Assembly: GCF_000622145.1 (NCBI RefSeq)
Contig: NZ_JHWH01000002.1
Coordinates: forward strand, 310,256-374,255
Reading direction: 5' to 3'
DNA length: 64,000 nucleotides
Origin: Paracoccus yeei ATCC BAA-599
GTDB taxonomy: Bacteria > Pseudomonadota > Alphaproteobacteria > Rhodobacterales > Rhodobacteraceae
The translations under genes were made by a program, and so were the position numbers. Shown here piece after piece: positions 29,436 through 40,448 of this stretch. Positions within the stretch are counted from its first letter, which is position 1. Every line of letters begins with the position of its first letter. The notes beneath the pieces are model-generated. The model ran no database searches, had not been told where the DNA came from, and saw nothing but the letters and a program-made list of their open reading frames with translations.

Positions 29436-30605
29436 TCAGGCGGAAGCCGGCATCCGCGCCTCGACCATGCCGGCATACCAGCTTGCGCCCGCCGGGATCG
29501 CATTGTCGTCGAAATCGTATTCCGGCGAATGAACCATGGCGGTGTCGCCGTTGCCGACAAAGATATAGGCGCCCGGCCGTTCGTTCAGCATATAGCTGAA
29601 ATCCTCGCCCGCCATCAGGGGCAGCATGTCCATGTTCACGAAACCGGCCACCTGCCGGGCCACCTCCGCCGCGAAACCAGTGGCTTGCGGGTCGTTCATG
29701 GTGACGGGATAGCCGCGCTCGTAATGCACCTCGGCCCGGGCGCCCAGCGCCGCGGCGGTGTTTTCCGCGACCCTCGCGATGGCGGCCTCGATCTGGTCGC
29801 GCACCTCGGGATCAAGGCTGCGGGCGGTGCCGCGCAGGGTCACCATCTGCGGGATGACGTTGTGGGCGGTGGAATCCGTCTCGACCACGCAGACCGAGAC
29901 CACGCCGCTTTTCAGCGGATCGACGTTGCGCGACACAACGGACTGAAGTGCAACAATAATCTGCGCAGCCACCAATGTGGTGTCGATGCATTCATGCGGC
30001 TTGGCCGCGTGGCCGCCCTTGCCCGTCACCACGATGTCGAACTGGTCGGCGGCGGCCATCATCGCGCCTTCGCGGATCGCGAACGTGCCGACCGGATAGC
30101 CGGGCATGTTGTGCATGCCATAGAACTCCTGAATGCCCCAACGCTCGACCAGCCCGTCCTGGACCATGGCCAGGCCGCCGCCGCCGCCCTCCTCGGCGGG
30201 CTGGAAGATGACCACGGCGGTGCCGTCGAAATTGCGCGTCTCGGACAGGTATTTCGCGGCGCCAAGCAGCATGGCGGTGTGGCCGTCATGCCCGCAGGCG
30301 TGCATGACCCCCGGATTTTTCGAGGCATAGGCGCGCCCCGTCCGTTCCCGGATGGGCAGCGCGTCCATGTCCGCGCGCAGGCCCACGACCCGGCCGCTGC
30401 GGTCGGTCCGACCCCGGATCACGCCCACGACGCCGGTGCGGCCGATGCCCTCGACAACCTCGTCGCAGCCGAAGTCGCGCAACAGCGCGGCGACGCGGGC
30501 GGCGGTGCGATGCACCTCGTACAGCAGTTCCGGGTTCTCGTGGAAATCCCGGCGCCAGGCGGCGATCTCGGGCAGCAGTTCGGCGAAGCGGTTCTTGACG
30601 GGCAT
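29436..30605 (-). CDS. M20 family amidohydrolase (hippurate hydrolase/aminoacylase type)
   Basis: 389-residue zinc/cobalt amidohydrolase that cleaves N-acyl amino acids or related amides. Metal-site motifs: HACGHDGHTAML and FQPAEEGGGG; a later KGGHAAKPHECIDT and PLMAGEDFSYML are typical of the HipO/AmhX group. The N-terminal FHENPELLYEVHRTA is the standard start, and AAGGAG precedes ATG 30605. The real acyl substrate is unknown. Its promoter region contains a CCGGTGCACCGG palindrome and two 10-base repeats. Confidence 0.9.
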   Translation of the reverse strand: MPVKNRFAELLPEIAAWRRDFHENPELLYEVHRTAARVAALLRDFGCDEVVEGIGRTGVVGVIRGRTDRSGRVVGLRADMDALPIRERTGRAYASKNPGVMHACGHDGHTAMLLGAAKYLSETRNFDGTAVVIFQPAEEGGGGGLAMVQDGLVERWGIQEFYGMHNMPGYPVGTFAIREGAMMAAADQFDIVVTGKGGHAAKPHECIDTTLVAAQIIVALQSVVSRNVDPLKSGVVSVCVVETDSTAHNVIPQMVTLRGTARSLDPEVRDQIEAAIARVAENTAAALGARAEVHYERGYPVTMNDPQATGFAAEVARQVAGFVNMDMLPLMAGEDFSYMLNERPGAYIFVGNGDTAMVHSPEYDFDDNAIPAGASWYAGMVEARMPASA

Positions 30606-30681
30606 GGGACACTCTCCTTCGCGGGCAGGTTAGCCCTTTCGCGGGGCGCCGCAAGCCCGCGCAACGGCAGCGCGCGTTGCG

Positions 30682-30778
30682 CCGGTGCACCGGCCCCCGG
30701 GACAGGCACGAAAACCCAAGGATCGCCGGGATTTTGGCCGTGCAGCCCGTGCACGGCGCGTACACCGGGCGTACACCG
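30682..30778 (-). promoter_or_regulatory. Palindrome and direct repeats upstream of the M20 gene
   Basis: In the 187-base gap upstream of the M20 gene are CCGGTGCACCGG (30682-30693, perfect) and two copies of GCGTACACCG (30758-30767 and 30769-30778), 11 bases apart, which puts them on the same helix face. A third partial copy (ATGCACCG) follows at 30782. This pattern suits a regulator binding site; the regulator is unknown. Confidence 0.35.
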
Positions 30779-30792
30779 CCCATGCACCGCGA

Positions 30793-32136
30793 TCAGATGG
30801 ACGGCCCCAGTTCGACCCGCGACCCGTCCGAAAAGCGCGAGAACCGGAACCGGCGCAGATCATGCTGCGGCGCCCGGCCCAGGATCATGTCGGCCATGAC
30901 CCGCCCCACCCCCGGCCCGATTCCGAAGCCGTGGCCGGACAACCCCGTCGCGATGTAGAATCCCGGCAGCGGGGTTTCGTCCAGCACCGGCACCTGGTCG
31001 GGCGTCACGTCGATCATCCCCGCCCAGGCGCGGGCGATCGCGGGTCGGCCAAGCGCGGGGAATGCCGCAGCGAAATCGTCGCGCAGCGTTTCGATCCGTC
31101 CCAGGTTCGGGGCCGGGTCAAGGACGCGCATCGCCTCGAAGGGCGAGGCTGCGTCCGCCGCCCAGCGGCGCGGCGTCCCCCAAGCATCGGGATAGTGGCG
31201 CGGCGCCGCGGGCGCGAGGCGGGTGTGGCGCATGTCGCGGCGGATCTGCGGCAGAAAGGCCCCCAGGTTCCGGAATGCGTCGGGCCCGACCCAGAAATCA
31301 TGGCCGATGCCCGGCGCCAGCGTATAGCCGCCATCCGCCCGACGGCGAAAGGCAAAGCCGGAATCGGCGGCGTTGCCGGCGTGGAACTCCGGCATCGGCG
31401 GCGTCGCAGCGACCGTCGCGCGCACCGCAAGCTGCGGAAAGCCCAGCCCCGCATGGCGCGCCAGAAGCGAGGACCAGGCGCCCCCGGCCAGCAGCACCTG
31501 CGGCGCAGCGATGGGCCCTTTTTCGGTGACCACCCCCGAAACCCGCCCGGCGGCGGTCTCGACGGCGCGCACGGCGCAGGATTCGTGCAGGCTCGCGCCC
31601 GCCTCGGCGGCAAGGCCCGCGATGGCGGGAACGGCGGTCCAGGGCTCGGCCCGCGCATCGCTCGCAGTGTGAAGTCCGCCGACCCAGCCGGCGGCATTGG
31701 GCAGCAGGGCATCCAGTTCCGCCCGCGACAGCATCCGCGTGTCCAAGCCATGGGCGCGGGCATGGGGCAGCCAGCTTTCGAAATTCGCCAGATCCGCCCG
31801 GCCATTGGCCAGATAAGTGGTCCCGGTCCGGCGCAGCCCCACCGCCTCGCCCAAGCGCTGCTGCAAGCCGTCCCACAGGCGCAGGGCATGGATCATCACC
31901 GGCAGTTCGGCCGGGTCGCGGCCCTGCTGGCGCACCCAGCCCCAGTTGCGCGAGCTTTGCTCGCCCGCGATGCGGCCCTTTTCGCACAGGACGACCCGGC
32001 GCCCGGCCTCGGCCAGGTAAAGCGCCGTCGCGACGCCGGCGATGCCGCCGCCGATCACGACCACATCGGCCTGCGCCGGAGGATCGGCGGCAAAGCGCAT
32101 GGGGGTCGCAAGGGAAATCGGTCCGCCGGTCTGCAT
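30793..32136 (-). CDS. FAD-dependent oxidoreductase (DAO family)
   Basis: 447 residues, D-amino-acid/glycine oxidase superfamily. The FAD dinucleotide motif GGGIAGVATALYLAEAG lies near residues 28-45, and the C-terminal FAD-contact region is ATGLSGHGFGIGPGVGRVMADMILG. The substrate is probably an amino acid or methylated amine, oxidised at its amine carbon; it cannot be fixed from sequence. No clear ribosome-binding site is visible. ATG 32136 is used, but ATG 32100 (MRFAADPP) would also leave the FAD motif whole. The upstream gap to thiN holds a large inverted repeat. Confidence 0.87.
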   Translation of the reverse strand: MQTGGPISLATPMRFAADPPAQADVVVIGGGIAGVATALYLAEAGRRVVLCEKGRIAGEQSSRNWGWVRQQGRDPAELPVMIHALRLWDGLQQRLGEAVGLRRTGTTYLANGRADLANFESWLPHARAHGLDTRMLSRAELDALLPNAAGWVGGLHTASDARAEPWTAVPAIAGLAAEAGASLHESCAVRAVETAAGRVSGVVTEKGPIAAPQVLLAGGAWSSLLARHAGLGFPQLAVRATVAATPPMPEFHAGNAADSGFAFRRRADGGYTLAPGIGHDFWVGPDAFRNLGAFLPQIRRDMRHTRLAPAAPRHYPDAWGTPRRWAADAASPFEAMRVLDPAPNLGRIETLRDDFAAAFPALGRPAIARAWAGMIDVTPDQVPVLDETPLPGFYIATGLSGHGFGIGPGVGRVMADMILGRAPQHDLRRFRFSRFSDGSRVELGPSI

Positions 32137-32205
32137 GGCGCAAGGCTTAATTCGGCGCAAGGCGCGCCACAAGCGGTCTCGGCAACCGGACTTGTGCAAG
32201 TGCAG

Positions 32206-32307
32206 GGTTTCCTTGTTGTTCAAATACCCAAACCGGCCGTTTCGCAAAAGCGACGCCGGTGGTCTTGGCCAGCAGTGCCGAATGGGTATTTGAACAACAA
32301 GGAAACC
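32206..32307. repeat. 25-bp perfect inverted repeat flanking a 52-base spacer
   Basis: Left arm 32206-32230 (begins GGTTTCCTTGTTGTTCAAAT) is the exact reverse complement of right arm 32283-32307. The spacer (32231-32282) holds its own pair CCGGC/GCCGG. Arm ends TTCAAATACCCA are shared with the 20-base motif found at 29388, 36353 and 56446. The right arm begins two bases after the thiamine pyrophosphokinase stop. Confidence 0.8.
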
Positions 32308-32308
32308 T

Positions 32309-32950
32309 TCAAAGCGCCTGCGCAAGGTCGGCCAGATGCGCGCGCGGCAGGATCAGCAGCACGGGTCCTTCGATCGCCAGGCGCAGGGGGCCGGTGCAGC
32401 GGTTCGAGGTTCCGACGCGCCCGTCCGGGGCAAGGTCGAGCCCGTCGATGGGCCATTCCAGACCCTGCGAGCGCCCGCGCGCCGGTCCCATCGGGAACAG
32501 CGAGACGCGGGTGCCGGGCGGCAGGTCCAGGGCGATTTCGGGCGGGGCCAGGGCGATGGCGTCATCGCCCGCCAGCAGGATGCAGGGCGGGCCCAGGCGG
32601 CGCGCCAGCGTCGAGAGAGCGGCCAGGAAATGATCCTGGCGCGCGCCGGAAAAGCCCAGGCCAATGACCAGGGGCGCGTCGATCCGGGACAGGCATTTTT
32701 CGAAATCCGTGCTGTCCTGTTCGGCGATGCGGTGCAGGTTTTCGGCCGGGATGGCGGTGCGGGCCGCCTCAGACAGGCTGTCGAAATCGCCCCAGACGGC
32801 GGCGGGGGTCAGGCTCCGGGCCAGGGCCTGGTCGGCGCCGCCGTCCGCCGCGGCCACGGTGGGCGCCAGCGCCAGCGCCTGGGCCAGGTCGTCCGGCCCG
32901 AGCGGCCCGCCACCGATCAGGGTGACGGGCTGGCGGCTTTGCAGGATCAT
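32309..32950 (-). CDS. thiN: Thiamine pyrophosphokinase
   Basis: Transfers pyrophosphate from ATP to thiamine, making thiamine diphosphate. 213 residues. Motifs of the TPK catalytic domain are GGGPLGPDDL, AADGGADQAL, VWGDFDSLSE and the acid pair in DSTDFEKCL, followed by GLGFSGARQDHFLAAL; the C-terminal part is the thiamine-binding beta domain. It overlaps the upstream DUF2842 gene by four bases. The gene after it (FAD oxidoreductase) is separated by the inverted repeat. Confidence 0.9.
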   Translation of the reverse strand: MILQSRQPVTLIGGGPLGPDDLAQALALAPTVAAADGGADQALARSLTPAAVWGDFDSLSEAARTAIPAENLHRIAEQDSTDFEKCLSRIDAPLVIGLGFSGARQDHFLAALSTLARRLGPPCILLAGDDAIALAPPEIALDLPPGTRVSLFPMGPARGRSQGLEWPIDGLDLAPDGRVGTSNRCTGPLRLAIEGPVLLILPRAHLADLAQAL

Positions 32951-33159
32951 TCGCCCTTGCCGATGCCGCGGAAGATGCGGCGGAACGGGAAGGCCCAGAG
33001 CACGCCCAGGCCCACATAGACCGCGAATTCGGCCAGGATCGGCAGGCGTCCGAAGCGGGCGTCCAGCCAGTTCATCAGCGTCACCGCCACCACGATGTAA
33101 AGCGGCAGGCCGATCAGCAGCACCACCAGCGACCAGCGTTTGCGCGCCTTGAGGTCCAT
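32947..33159 (-). CDS. DUF2842 small membrane protein
   Basis: 70 residues with two membrane helices (about 10-30 and 42-60) and charged ends ([21 protein letters not shown]). This matches the DUF2842 family of alphaproteobacteria, of unknown function. The start overlaps the purA stop (TGATG) and the end overlaps thiN by four bases, so purA, this gene and thiN form a tightly coupled set. Confidence 0.82.
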   Translation of the reverse strand: MDLKARKRWSLVVLLIGLPLYIVVAVTLMNWLDARFGRLPILAEFAVYVGLGVLWAFPFRRIFRGIGKGE

Positions 33160-34451
33160 CAGTCGGCGAAGGGGTCGGTGACGAGGATGGTGTCGTCGCG
33201 CTCGGGCGAGGTCGAAAGCAGCGCCACGGGGCACTGGATCAGTTCCTCGATGCGGCGGACGTATTTGATCGCCTCGGCCGGCAGATCGGCCCAGCTGCGC
33301 GCGCCTTGCGTCGATTGCTGCCAGCCCGGCATCTCTTCGTAGACCGGGGTCACCTTGGCCTGCAGGGCGGCGGCGGTGGGCAGGTGGTCGAAATGCTGGC
33401 CGTCGATTTCGTAGCCCGTGCAGATCTTCAGCGTCTTGAACCCGTCCAGCACGTCGAGCTTGGTCAGCGCGATGCCATCCACGCCGGAAATCGCGCAGGT
33501 CTGGCGCACCAGCACCGCGTCGAACCAGCCGCAGCGGCGCTTGCGGCCGGTGACGGTGCCGAATTCATGGCCGCGCTCGCCCAGGCGCTGGCCGTCCTCA
33601 TCCTCGAGCTCGCTCGGGAAGGGACCGGAGCCGACGCGGGTGGTATAGGCCTTGACGATGCCCAGCACGAAGCCGATGGCCGAGGGGCCCATGCCGGTGC
33701 CGGTCGCGGCCATGCCCGACATGGTGGTCGAGGAGGTCACGTAAGGATAGGTGCCGAAGTCGATGTCGAGCAGCGAGCCCTGCGCGCCCTCGAACAGGAT
33801 GCGCTTGCCGGCGCGGCGATAGTCGTTCATCACCTTCCAGACCGGCTGGGCGTATTGCAGAAGCTTCGGCGCGATCTCCAGGAGCTTCGCGCGCAGCTCG
33901 GCCCGGTCGATGGGCGTGGCGCCCAGGCCCTGGCGCAGCGCATCGTGATGCGCGAGCAGCCGGTCGAGCCGGGCGTCCAGCGTCTCTTCGTCGCCGAGGT
34001 CGGCGACGCGGATGGTCCGGCGGCCGACCTTGTCCTCGTACGCCGGGCCGATGCCGCGGCCGGTGGTGCCGATCTTGGAGGCCCCCGCCGCCTCTTCGCG
34101 CAGCTTGTCGAGGTCCTGATGCAGCGGCAGGATCAGCGGCGTGTTTTCCGCGATCATCAGGTTTTCGGGGCTGATCTGCACGCCCTGGGCCGACAGCTTG
34201 TCGATTTCGGCAAACAGCGCCCAGGGGTCCAGCACGACGCCGTTGCCGATGACCGCCATTTTGCCCGCGCGCACGATGCCCGAGGGCAGGAGCGACAGCT
34301 TGTAGACCTGGTTGCCGATGACCAGCGTGTGGCCCGCGTTGTGCCCGCCCTGGAAGCGCGCGATCACGTCGGCGCGTTCGGACAGCCAGTCCACGATCTT
34401 GCCCTTGCCTTCGTCGCCCCATTGCGCGCCGACGACCACCACATTGGCCAT
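33159..34451 (-). CDS. purA: Adenylosuccinate synthetase
   Basis: Joins IMP and aspartate using GTP, the committed step to AMP. 430 residues. Signatures: [16 protein letters not shown] near the start, [31 protein letters not shown], and the C-terminal TSPERDDTI(L) GTP-binding stretch. Length fits the family. It is divergent from the cyclase gene, with 186 bases between; downstream genes are coupled through TGATG. Confidence 0.97.
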   Translation of the reverse strand: MANVVVVGAQWGDEGKGKIVDWLSERADVIARFQGGHNAGHTLVIGNQVYKLSLLPSGIVRAGKMAVIGNGVVLDPWALFAEIDKLSAQGVQISPENLMIAENTPLILPLHQDLDKLREEAAGASKIGTTGRGIGPAYEDKVGRRTIRVADLGDEETLDARLDRLLAHHDALRQGLGATPIDRAELRAKLLEIAPKLLQYAQPVWKVMNDYRRAGKRILFEGAQGSLLDIDFGTYPYVTSSTTMSGMAATGTGMGPSAIGFVLGIVKAYTTRVGSGPFPSELEDEDGQRLGERGHEFGTVTGRKRRCGWFDAVLVRQTCAISGVDGIALTKLDVLDGFKTLKICTGYEIDGQHFDHLPTAAALQAKVTPVYEEMPGWQQSTQGARSWADLPAEAIKYVRRIEELIQCPVALLSTSPERDDTILVTDPFAD

Positions 34452-34637
34452 TGTGCTTTCCTTCCGCGGTCATGAATGCCGAGCACGGTATAATGGCCAG
34501 GGCGCTGCTGGGAAAGCGCATTCCATGCCGCGCGGAAAATCGGCCTGCGGCCCGTGCGGAAATGCTTTGCCGGGGGCGCGGCAGTCGTGGGAACACTGGG
34601 GCGACCGGGACGGTCCCGGCCGCAAGGGAGACAGACC

Positions 34638-35453
34638 ATGTGCAATGCCTGCGTGATCGAAAGCGTCAAGCAAACCATGATGAGCCGGCGCAGCCTGTTC
34701 ATGGGGGCGGCCGCCAGCGGCGCCGCCGCCATCGCGTCCAGCGCGCTGAGCGCCCGCCCGGCCCTGGCCGAGGCCAGGGGCAAGGTCCTGGACCTGACCT
34801 ATGTGTTCGACGAAAAGTTCCCGACCTTCGACGGGGTGCCCGGCATCGCCTATGAGGAGGCGGTGAATTTCGACGCCTCGGGCTATCAGCTGTGGAAGAT
34901 CACCGTCTTTGAGCATTCCGGCACCCATGTCGACGCGCCGCTGCATTTTTCCAAGGACGGCATGTCGGTGGCGGAACTGCCGCCGGAAAGCCTGATCTGC
35001 CCGCTTTGCGTCATCGACATCACCGCCAAGGCCCGCGACGACGCCAATGCGGCGCTGGAGGCCGAGGATGTCGAGGCCTGGATCAGCGCCCATGGCGCGA
35101 TCCCGGCGGGCGCCTGCGTCGCGATGCATTCCGGCTGGGGCGCGAAGGTCGCCACGCCCGCGTTCCGCAACACGCCGGACGGGGCATTCGCCTTTCCGGG
35201 CTTCGGCAAGTCGGCGACGGATCTGCTGGCGACGATGGATGTCGCGGCCATCGCCAGCGACACGCTGTCCCTGGACCCCGGCAACTCGGCCGATTTCGCG
35301 GTGCACAACTCCTGGCTGCCGGGCGGGCGCTACGGGATCGAGAACCTGGCCCATGTCGACCAGCTTCCGGCCAAGGGCGCAACGATCTTTGTCGGGGCAC
35401 CCAAGCACGCGCGCGGCACCGGCGGCCCGGCCCGCGTGATGGCGCTGGTCTGA
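34638..35453 (+). CDS. Tat-exported cyclase-family (kynurenine formamidase-like) hydrolase
   Basis: 271 residues. Twin-arginine signal: MSRRSLFMGAAASGAAAI (Arg17-Arg18), with cleavage near ALAEA, so the folded protein is probably sent to the periplasm. The body carries the cyclase/formamidase metal motif HSGTHVDAPLHF and the conserved NSWLPGGRYGIENL/GAPKHARGTGGPARVMALV end. Such Mn/Zn enzymes hydrolyse amide or cyclic ester substrates; the precise substrate is unknown. GGGAG precedes ATG 34638. Overlaps the next gene by one base (TGATG). Confidence 0.86.
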   Translation: MCNACVIESVKQTMMSRRSLFMGAAASGAAAIASSALSARPALAEARGKVLDLTYVFDEKFPTFDGVPGIAYEEAVNFDASGYQLWKITVFEHSGTHVDAPLHFSKDGMSVAELPPESLICPLCVIDITAKARDDANAALEAEDVEAWISAHGAIPAGACVAMHSGWGAKVATPAFRNTPDGAFAFPGFGKSATDLLATMDVAAIASDTLSLDPGNSADFAVHNSWLPGGRYGIENLAHVDQLPAKGATIFVGAPKHARGTGGPARVMALV

Positions 35454-35851
35454 TGGCAACGGTCCCGCTGCTGTCCGACGAGGAGGCGCCCGCGGAATCG
35501 CGGGCAGTCTTCGAAGCCATCCGCGCCGCACGGGGCACGGATTACGTCAACAACTTCTGGCGCGCGCTGGCGCATGATCCGGCGCTTCTGCGCGCGACAT
35601 GGGAACGGCTTTCGGCGGTCATGGGGCCGGGCGCGCTGGACCCGCTGGTCAAGGAGATGGTCTATCTGGCGGTCTCGACGGCGAACGGCTGTTCCTATTG
35701 CGTCCATTCCCACACCGCCGCCGCCCGCGCCAAGGGCATGACCCCCGCGCAGCACGCCGAACTGCTGGCGGTGATCGCCATGGCCAGCCAGACCAATGCG
35801 CTGGCCAACGCGCTTGCGGTGCCGGTGGATGCGCGGTTCATGGAGGACTGA
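35453..35851 (+). CDS. AhpD-like/carboxymuconolactone decarboxylase family protein
   Basis: 132 residues with the redox motif CSYCVHSH (Cys80, Cys83, His87), the AhpD/CMD active-site pattern. Such proteins reduce peroxides or peroxiredoxins, or decarboxylate lactones; with Cys-x-x-Cys-x3-His a thiol-redox role is likely. It has no signal peptide, though its upstream partner is exported. It begins in TGATG with the cyclase stop, so the two are an operon. Confidence 0.85.
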   Translation: MATVPLLSDEEAPAESRAVFEAIRAARGTDYVNNFWRALAHDPALLRATWERLSAVMGPGALDPLVKEMVYLAVSTANGCSYCVHSHTAAARAKGMTPAQHAELLAVIAMASQTNALANALAVPVDARFMED

Positions 35852-35975
35852 CGGAACGACAGGGAGCCGATGCCGCAACGCAGCATTGCAGTTTCGGCAG
35901 TAGCTACGGCAGCAAGGATGACTTATCTTGGCCTGCAGGGGAGGAAACCGTTCGCCAACACCGAAAGGGTTTCCA

Positions 35976-36194
35976 ATGGCACTGCACTCCAACGCCTATT
36001 CGTCCTGGCTGCCGGCCGCCTATGACGCCTTCTTTGCCAAGCTGGGCCAGGGTCTGAACGCCTATGTCGAGACGCGCTCGCGCCGGGCGGAGATCGCCGC
36101 GCTCGAAGCGAAATCGGACGAGGAACTGGCCCGCATGGGAATCGCGCGGGACCGTATCGTGCATTACGTCTTTCGCGACCTGGTCTGGATCTGA
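35976..36194 (+). CDS. DUF1127 protein
   Basis: 72 residues, basic. The C-terminal half RRAEIAALEAKSDEELARMGIARDRIVHYVFRD is a clear DUF1127 domain. Members from alphaproteobacteria affect growth and carbon/phosphate metabolism, and one (CcaF1 of Rhodobacter sphaeroides) binds RNA and helps mature sRNAs. The start is ATG 35976; upstream ATG at 35928 adds a non-conserved tail. A strong terminator follows at once (36204-36234). It is transcribed from its own region, 124 bases past the AhpD-like gene. Confidence 0.85.
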   Translation: MALHSNAYSSWLPAAYDAFFAKLGQGLNAYVETRSRRAEIAALEAKSDEELARMGIARDRIVHYVFRDLVWI

Positions 36195-36203
36195 CCGCCG
36201 GAG

Positions 36204-36234
36204 CAGGGGTGCGGCGATGGCCGCGCCCCTGTTT
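36204..36234 (+). terminator. Rho-independent terminator of the DUF1127 gene
   Basis: 12-bp arms (36204-36215 and 36220-36231, starting CAGGGG) with one G-U pair, GATG loop, then TTT. It lies ten bases after the stop codon. Confidence 0.8.
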
Positions 36235-36279
36235 GCGCATCCGTGGTGGTGCGCCCTGCCCTTTCAGGCCCCGTCCGCA

Positions 36280-36308
36280 GTCTGATGGGCGCGAGTCTGA
36301 TGGGCGCG
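36280..36308. repeat. Short tandem repeat
   Basis: A 15-base unit (GTCTGATGGGCGCGA) repeated nearly twice (36280-36294, 36295-36308) in the gap between the DUF1127 gene and the class II amidotransferase. The gap, 251 bases, otherwise holds the terminator at 36204-36234 and the dispersed motif at 36353-36372; no ORF of merit is seen. Confidence 0.5.
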
Positions 36309-36352
36309 CGGGGATGAAGCACCGCGCGGCGGCGCGAGCGGCGGGGCCGGAT

Positions 36353-36372
36353 CGGGTATTTGGAAAACGGTG
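36353..36372 (-). repeat. Dispersed 3' motif, copy B
   Basis: On the minus strand this reads CACCGTTTTCCAAATACCCG, 73 bases after the stop of the class II amidotransferase gene and in that gene's sense. One base differs from the copy at 56446-56465. It lies between convergent genes. Confidence 0.7.
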
Positions 36373-36445
36373 AAAGCCGGGGTGCCGGAACCGGGTCGAT
36401 CCCTGGTCCGGCGTTTCGGGTCCGGCGTCCTTGCCGCCCGGCGCG

Positions 36446-37240
36446 TCAGGCGGCGGCGCGCAGGAGGTCGGGCTGGAAGGGGGCGATCGCGACCCTGGCT
36501 CCCTCGAAGACGCAGAAGCTTTGCGCCGGCACCTCGATCCAGTCGGCTTCGTCGCTTTCCAGGGGCTCCGAGACCACGGCGCGGCCGTTGCGGTTTTCCG
36601 ACCAGCGGTGGAACAGTGTCGGCGCCTGGTCGTCGCTGGCGTAGCGCAGCGCATAGAGCCGCTGGCCGTCCGAGAAGGCGGCGGTCAGGCGGACATGCGG
36701 CGCCTCGCCCCGGTCGCGGGCCAGCGCCTGGAACCGGGCCGTGGCGCGGGCCATGGCGCCGGCCGGGTCGCTGTCCAGCCCCTCGCCCAGGGCCATCAGG
36801 AACAGCGCCTCGCTGTCGGTGGCGCCCTTGCGGTGGGCGTAATAATCGTCGGGGATCAGCGCCTCGGCATGGCGGCGGTAGCGGTCGTAGCCGCCGAACT
36901 GGCCGTTGTGCATGAAGCTCCAGCGGCCGACGACGAAGGGATGGCAGTTGTTGCGGCTGGTCGCGGTCCCCGTCGAGGCGCGCACATGCGCCAGGAACAG
37001 GTGCGATTTCAGCGTCGCGGTCAGGCTTTTCAGATTGCTGTCGGACCAGGCCGGCATGATGTCGCGGTAAAGCCCCGGCTCGGCCCGTTCGCCGTACCAG
37101 GCGAGGCCGAAGCCGTCCGCATTGACCGGCGTCAGGCACCGCTGCGCGTCGTGGCTTTGCCGGACCAGCGAATGGCCGGGCCGGCAGATCACATCCTCAA
37201 GAAAGATCGGACTGCCGATATAGGCTGCCCAGCGACACAT
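36446..37240 (-). CDS. Class II glutamine amidotransferase
   Basis: 264 residues, Ntn-type: MCRWAAYIG with Cys2 as nucleophile after Met removal, then LAHVRASTG and NCHPFVVGRWSFMHNGQF, the substrate-binding loop. It matches the YafJ/EgtC-like group, which hydrolyse gamma-glutamyl compounds; no synthetase domain is fused. A partner is not evident next door, so the substrate is open. GGACAGGAA precedes the ATG. Ends 204 bases from the DUF1127 terminator. Confidence 0.88.
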   Translation of the reverse strand: MCRWAAYIGSPIFLEDVICRPGHSLVRQSHDAQRCLTPVNADGFGLAWYGERAEPGLYRDIMPAWSDSNLKSLTATLKSHLFLAHVRASTGTATSRNNCHPFVVGRWSFMHNGQFGGYDRYRRHAEALIPDDYYAHRKGATDSEALFLMALGEGLDSDPAGAMARATARFQALARDRGEAPHVRLTAAFSDGQRLYALRYASDDQAPTLFHRWSENRNGRAVVSEPLESDEADWIEVPAQSFCVFEGARVAIAPFQPDLLRAAA

Positions 37241-37307
37241 TTCCTGTCCCCGTTTTCACGCTTTTCCAAGGGCTAGCATGGAAAGGCCGGAGAATCACCA
37301 AAAACCC

Positions 37308-37594
37308 TCAGGCGGGGTTTTCCTCGACGATCACAAGGTCGCGCTCTGCCGCATTCCGGGCATGGTCCAGCGCCGCCTGGTATTCGGGCGAGTTGTAGCA
37401 GGCCACCGCATCCTCGACGCTGGGAAAGCGGGCGACGACATTGCGGGCGCGGTCGGCGCCTTCAAGCTGCACATAGCGCGAGCCGCGCGCCAGGAAGACC
37501 CCGCCATGGGCGGCGATGGCCGGACCGGCGAGCCTGGCGTATTCGCCGTAAGCCTCGGGGTCGGTGACGGTCACATGGGCAATCCAGAGCGCGG

Positions 37595-37598
<4 letters not shown>
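37308..37598 (-). CDS. DUF1330 family protein
   Basis: 96 residues, single ferredoxin-like alpha/beta domain: [23 protein letters not shown], then [39 protein letters not shown] and [11 protein letters not shown]1330 is widespread and of unknown function, related to dimeric ABM-like folds. Its start lies inside the alaS stop (four-base overlap), so it is translated with alaS. Confidence 0.9.
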
Positions 37599-40252
<2,654 letters not shown>

Positions 40253-40403
40253 GTCATAGCCTTCATCGCAAAGCGTCTGGTCCGGCCGGCGCCGGTTTGC
40301 CGCCCGGTCTAGCCCCAGGCCGGACCTCTGTCCAGCAATCCCGGACTTCGCCGCCGGCGGCCGGGGGTCTTTCCTGCGCCGACGCGGCCCCCGAACATGG
40401 GAA

Positions 40404-40426
40404 ATGCGCGGGGAGGCCCCGCGCAT
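40404..40426 (-). terminator. Terminator of recA
   Basis: 10-bp perfect arms (40404-40413 and 40417-40426, starting ATGCGCGGGG) with a three-base loop, followed on the minus strand by TTTCCC. It lies 23 bases beyond the recA stop. Confidence 0.75.
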
Positions 40427-40448
40427 CCTGTCCGGCCAAGGCCTCGGA

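Noticed and set aside
30758..30790. Repeats as a CRISPR array
   Set aside because: Only two 10-base copies with a one-base gap; there are no spacers and no cas genes.
34489..34494. TATAAT as a promoter -10 box for the cyclase gene
   Set aside because: Exact hexamer, but no acceptable -35 at 16-18 bases and a 144-base leader would result; too weak to list.
36376..36440. tRNA-like T-arm sequence (GGGTCGATCCC)
   Set aside because: No acceptor stem, D-arm or anticodon arm could be folded around it.
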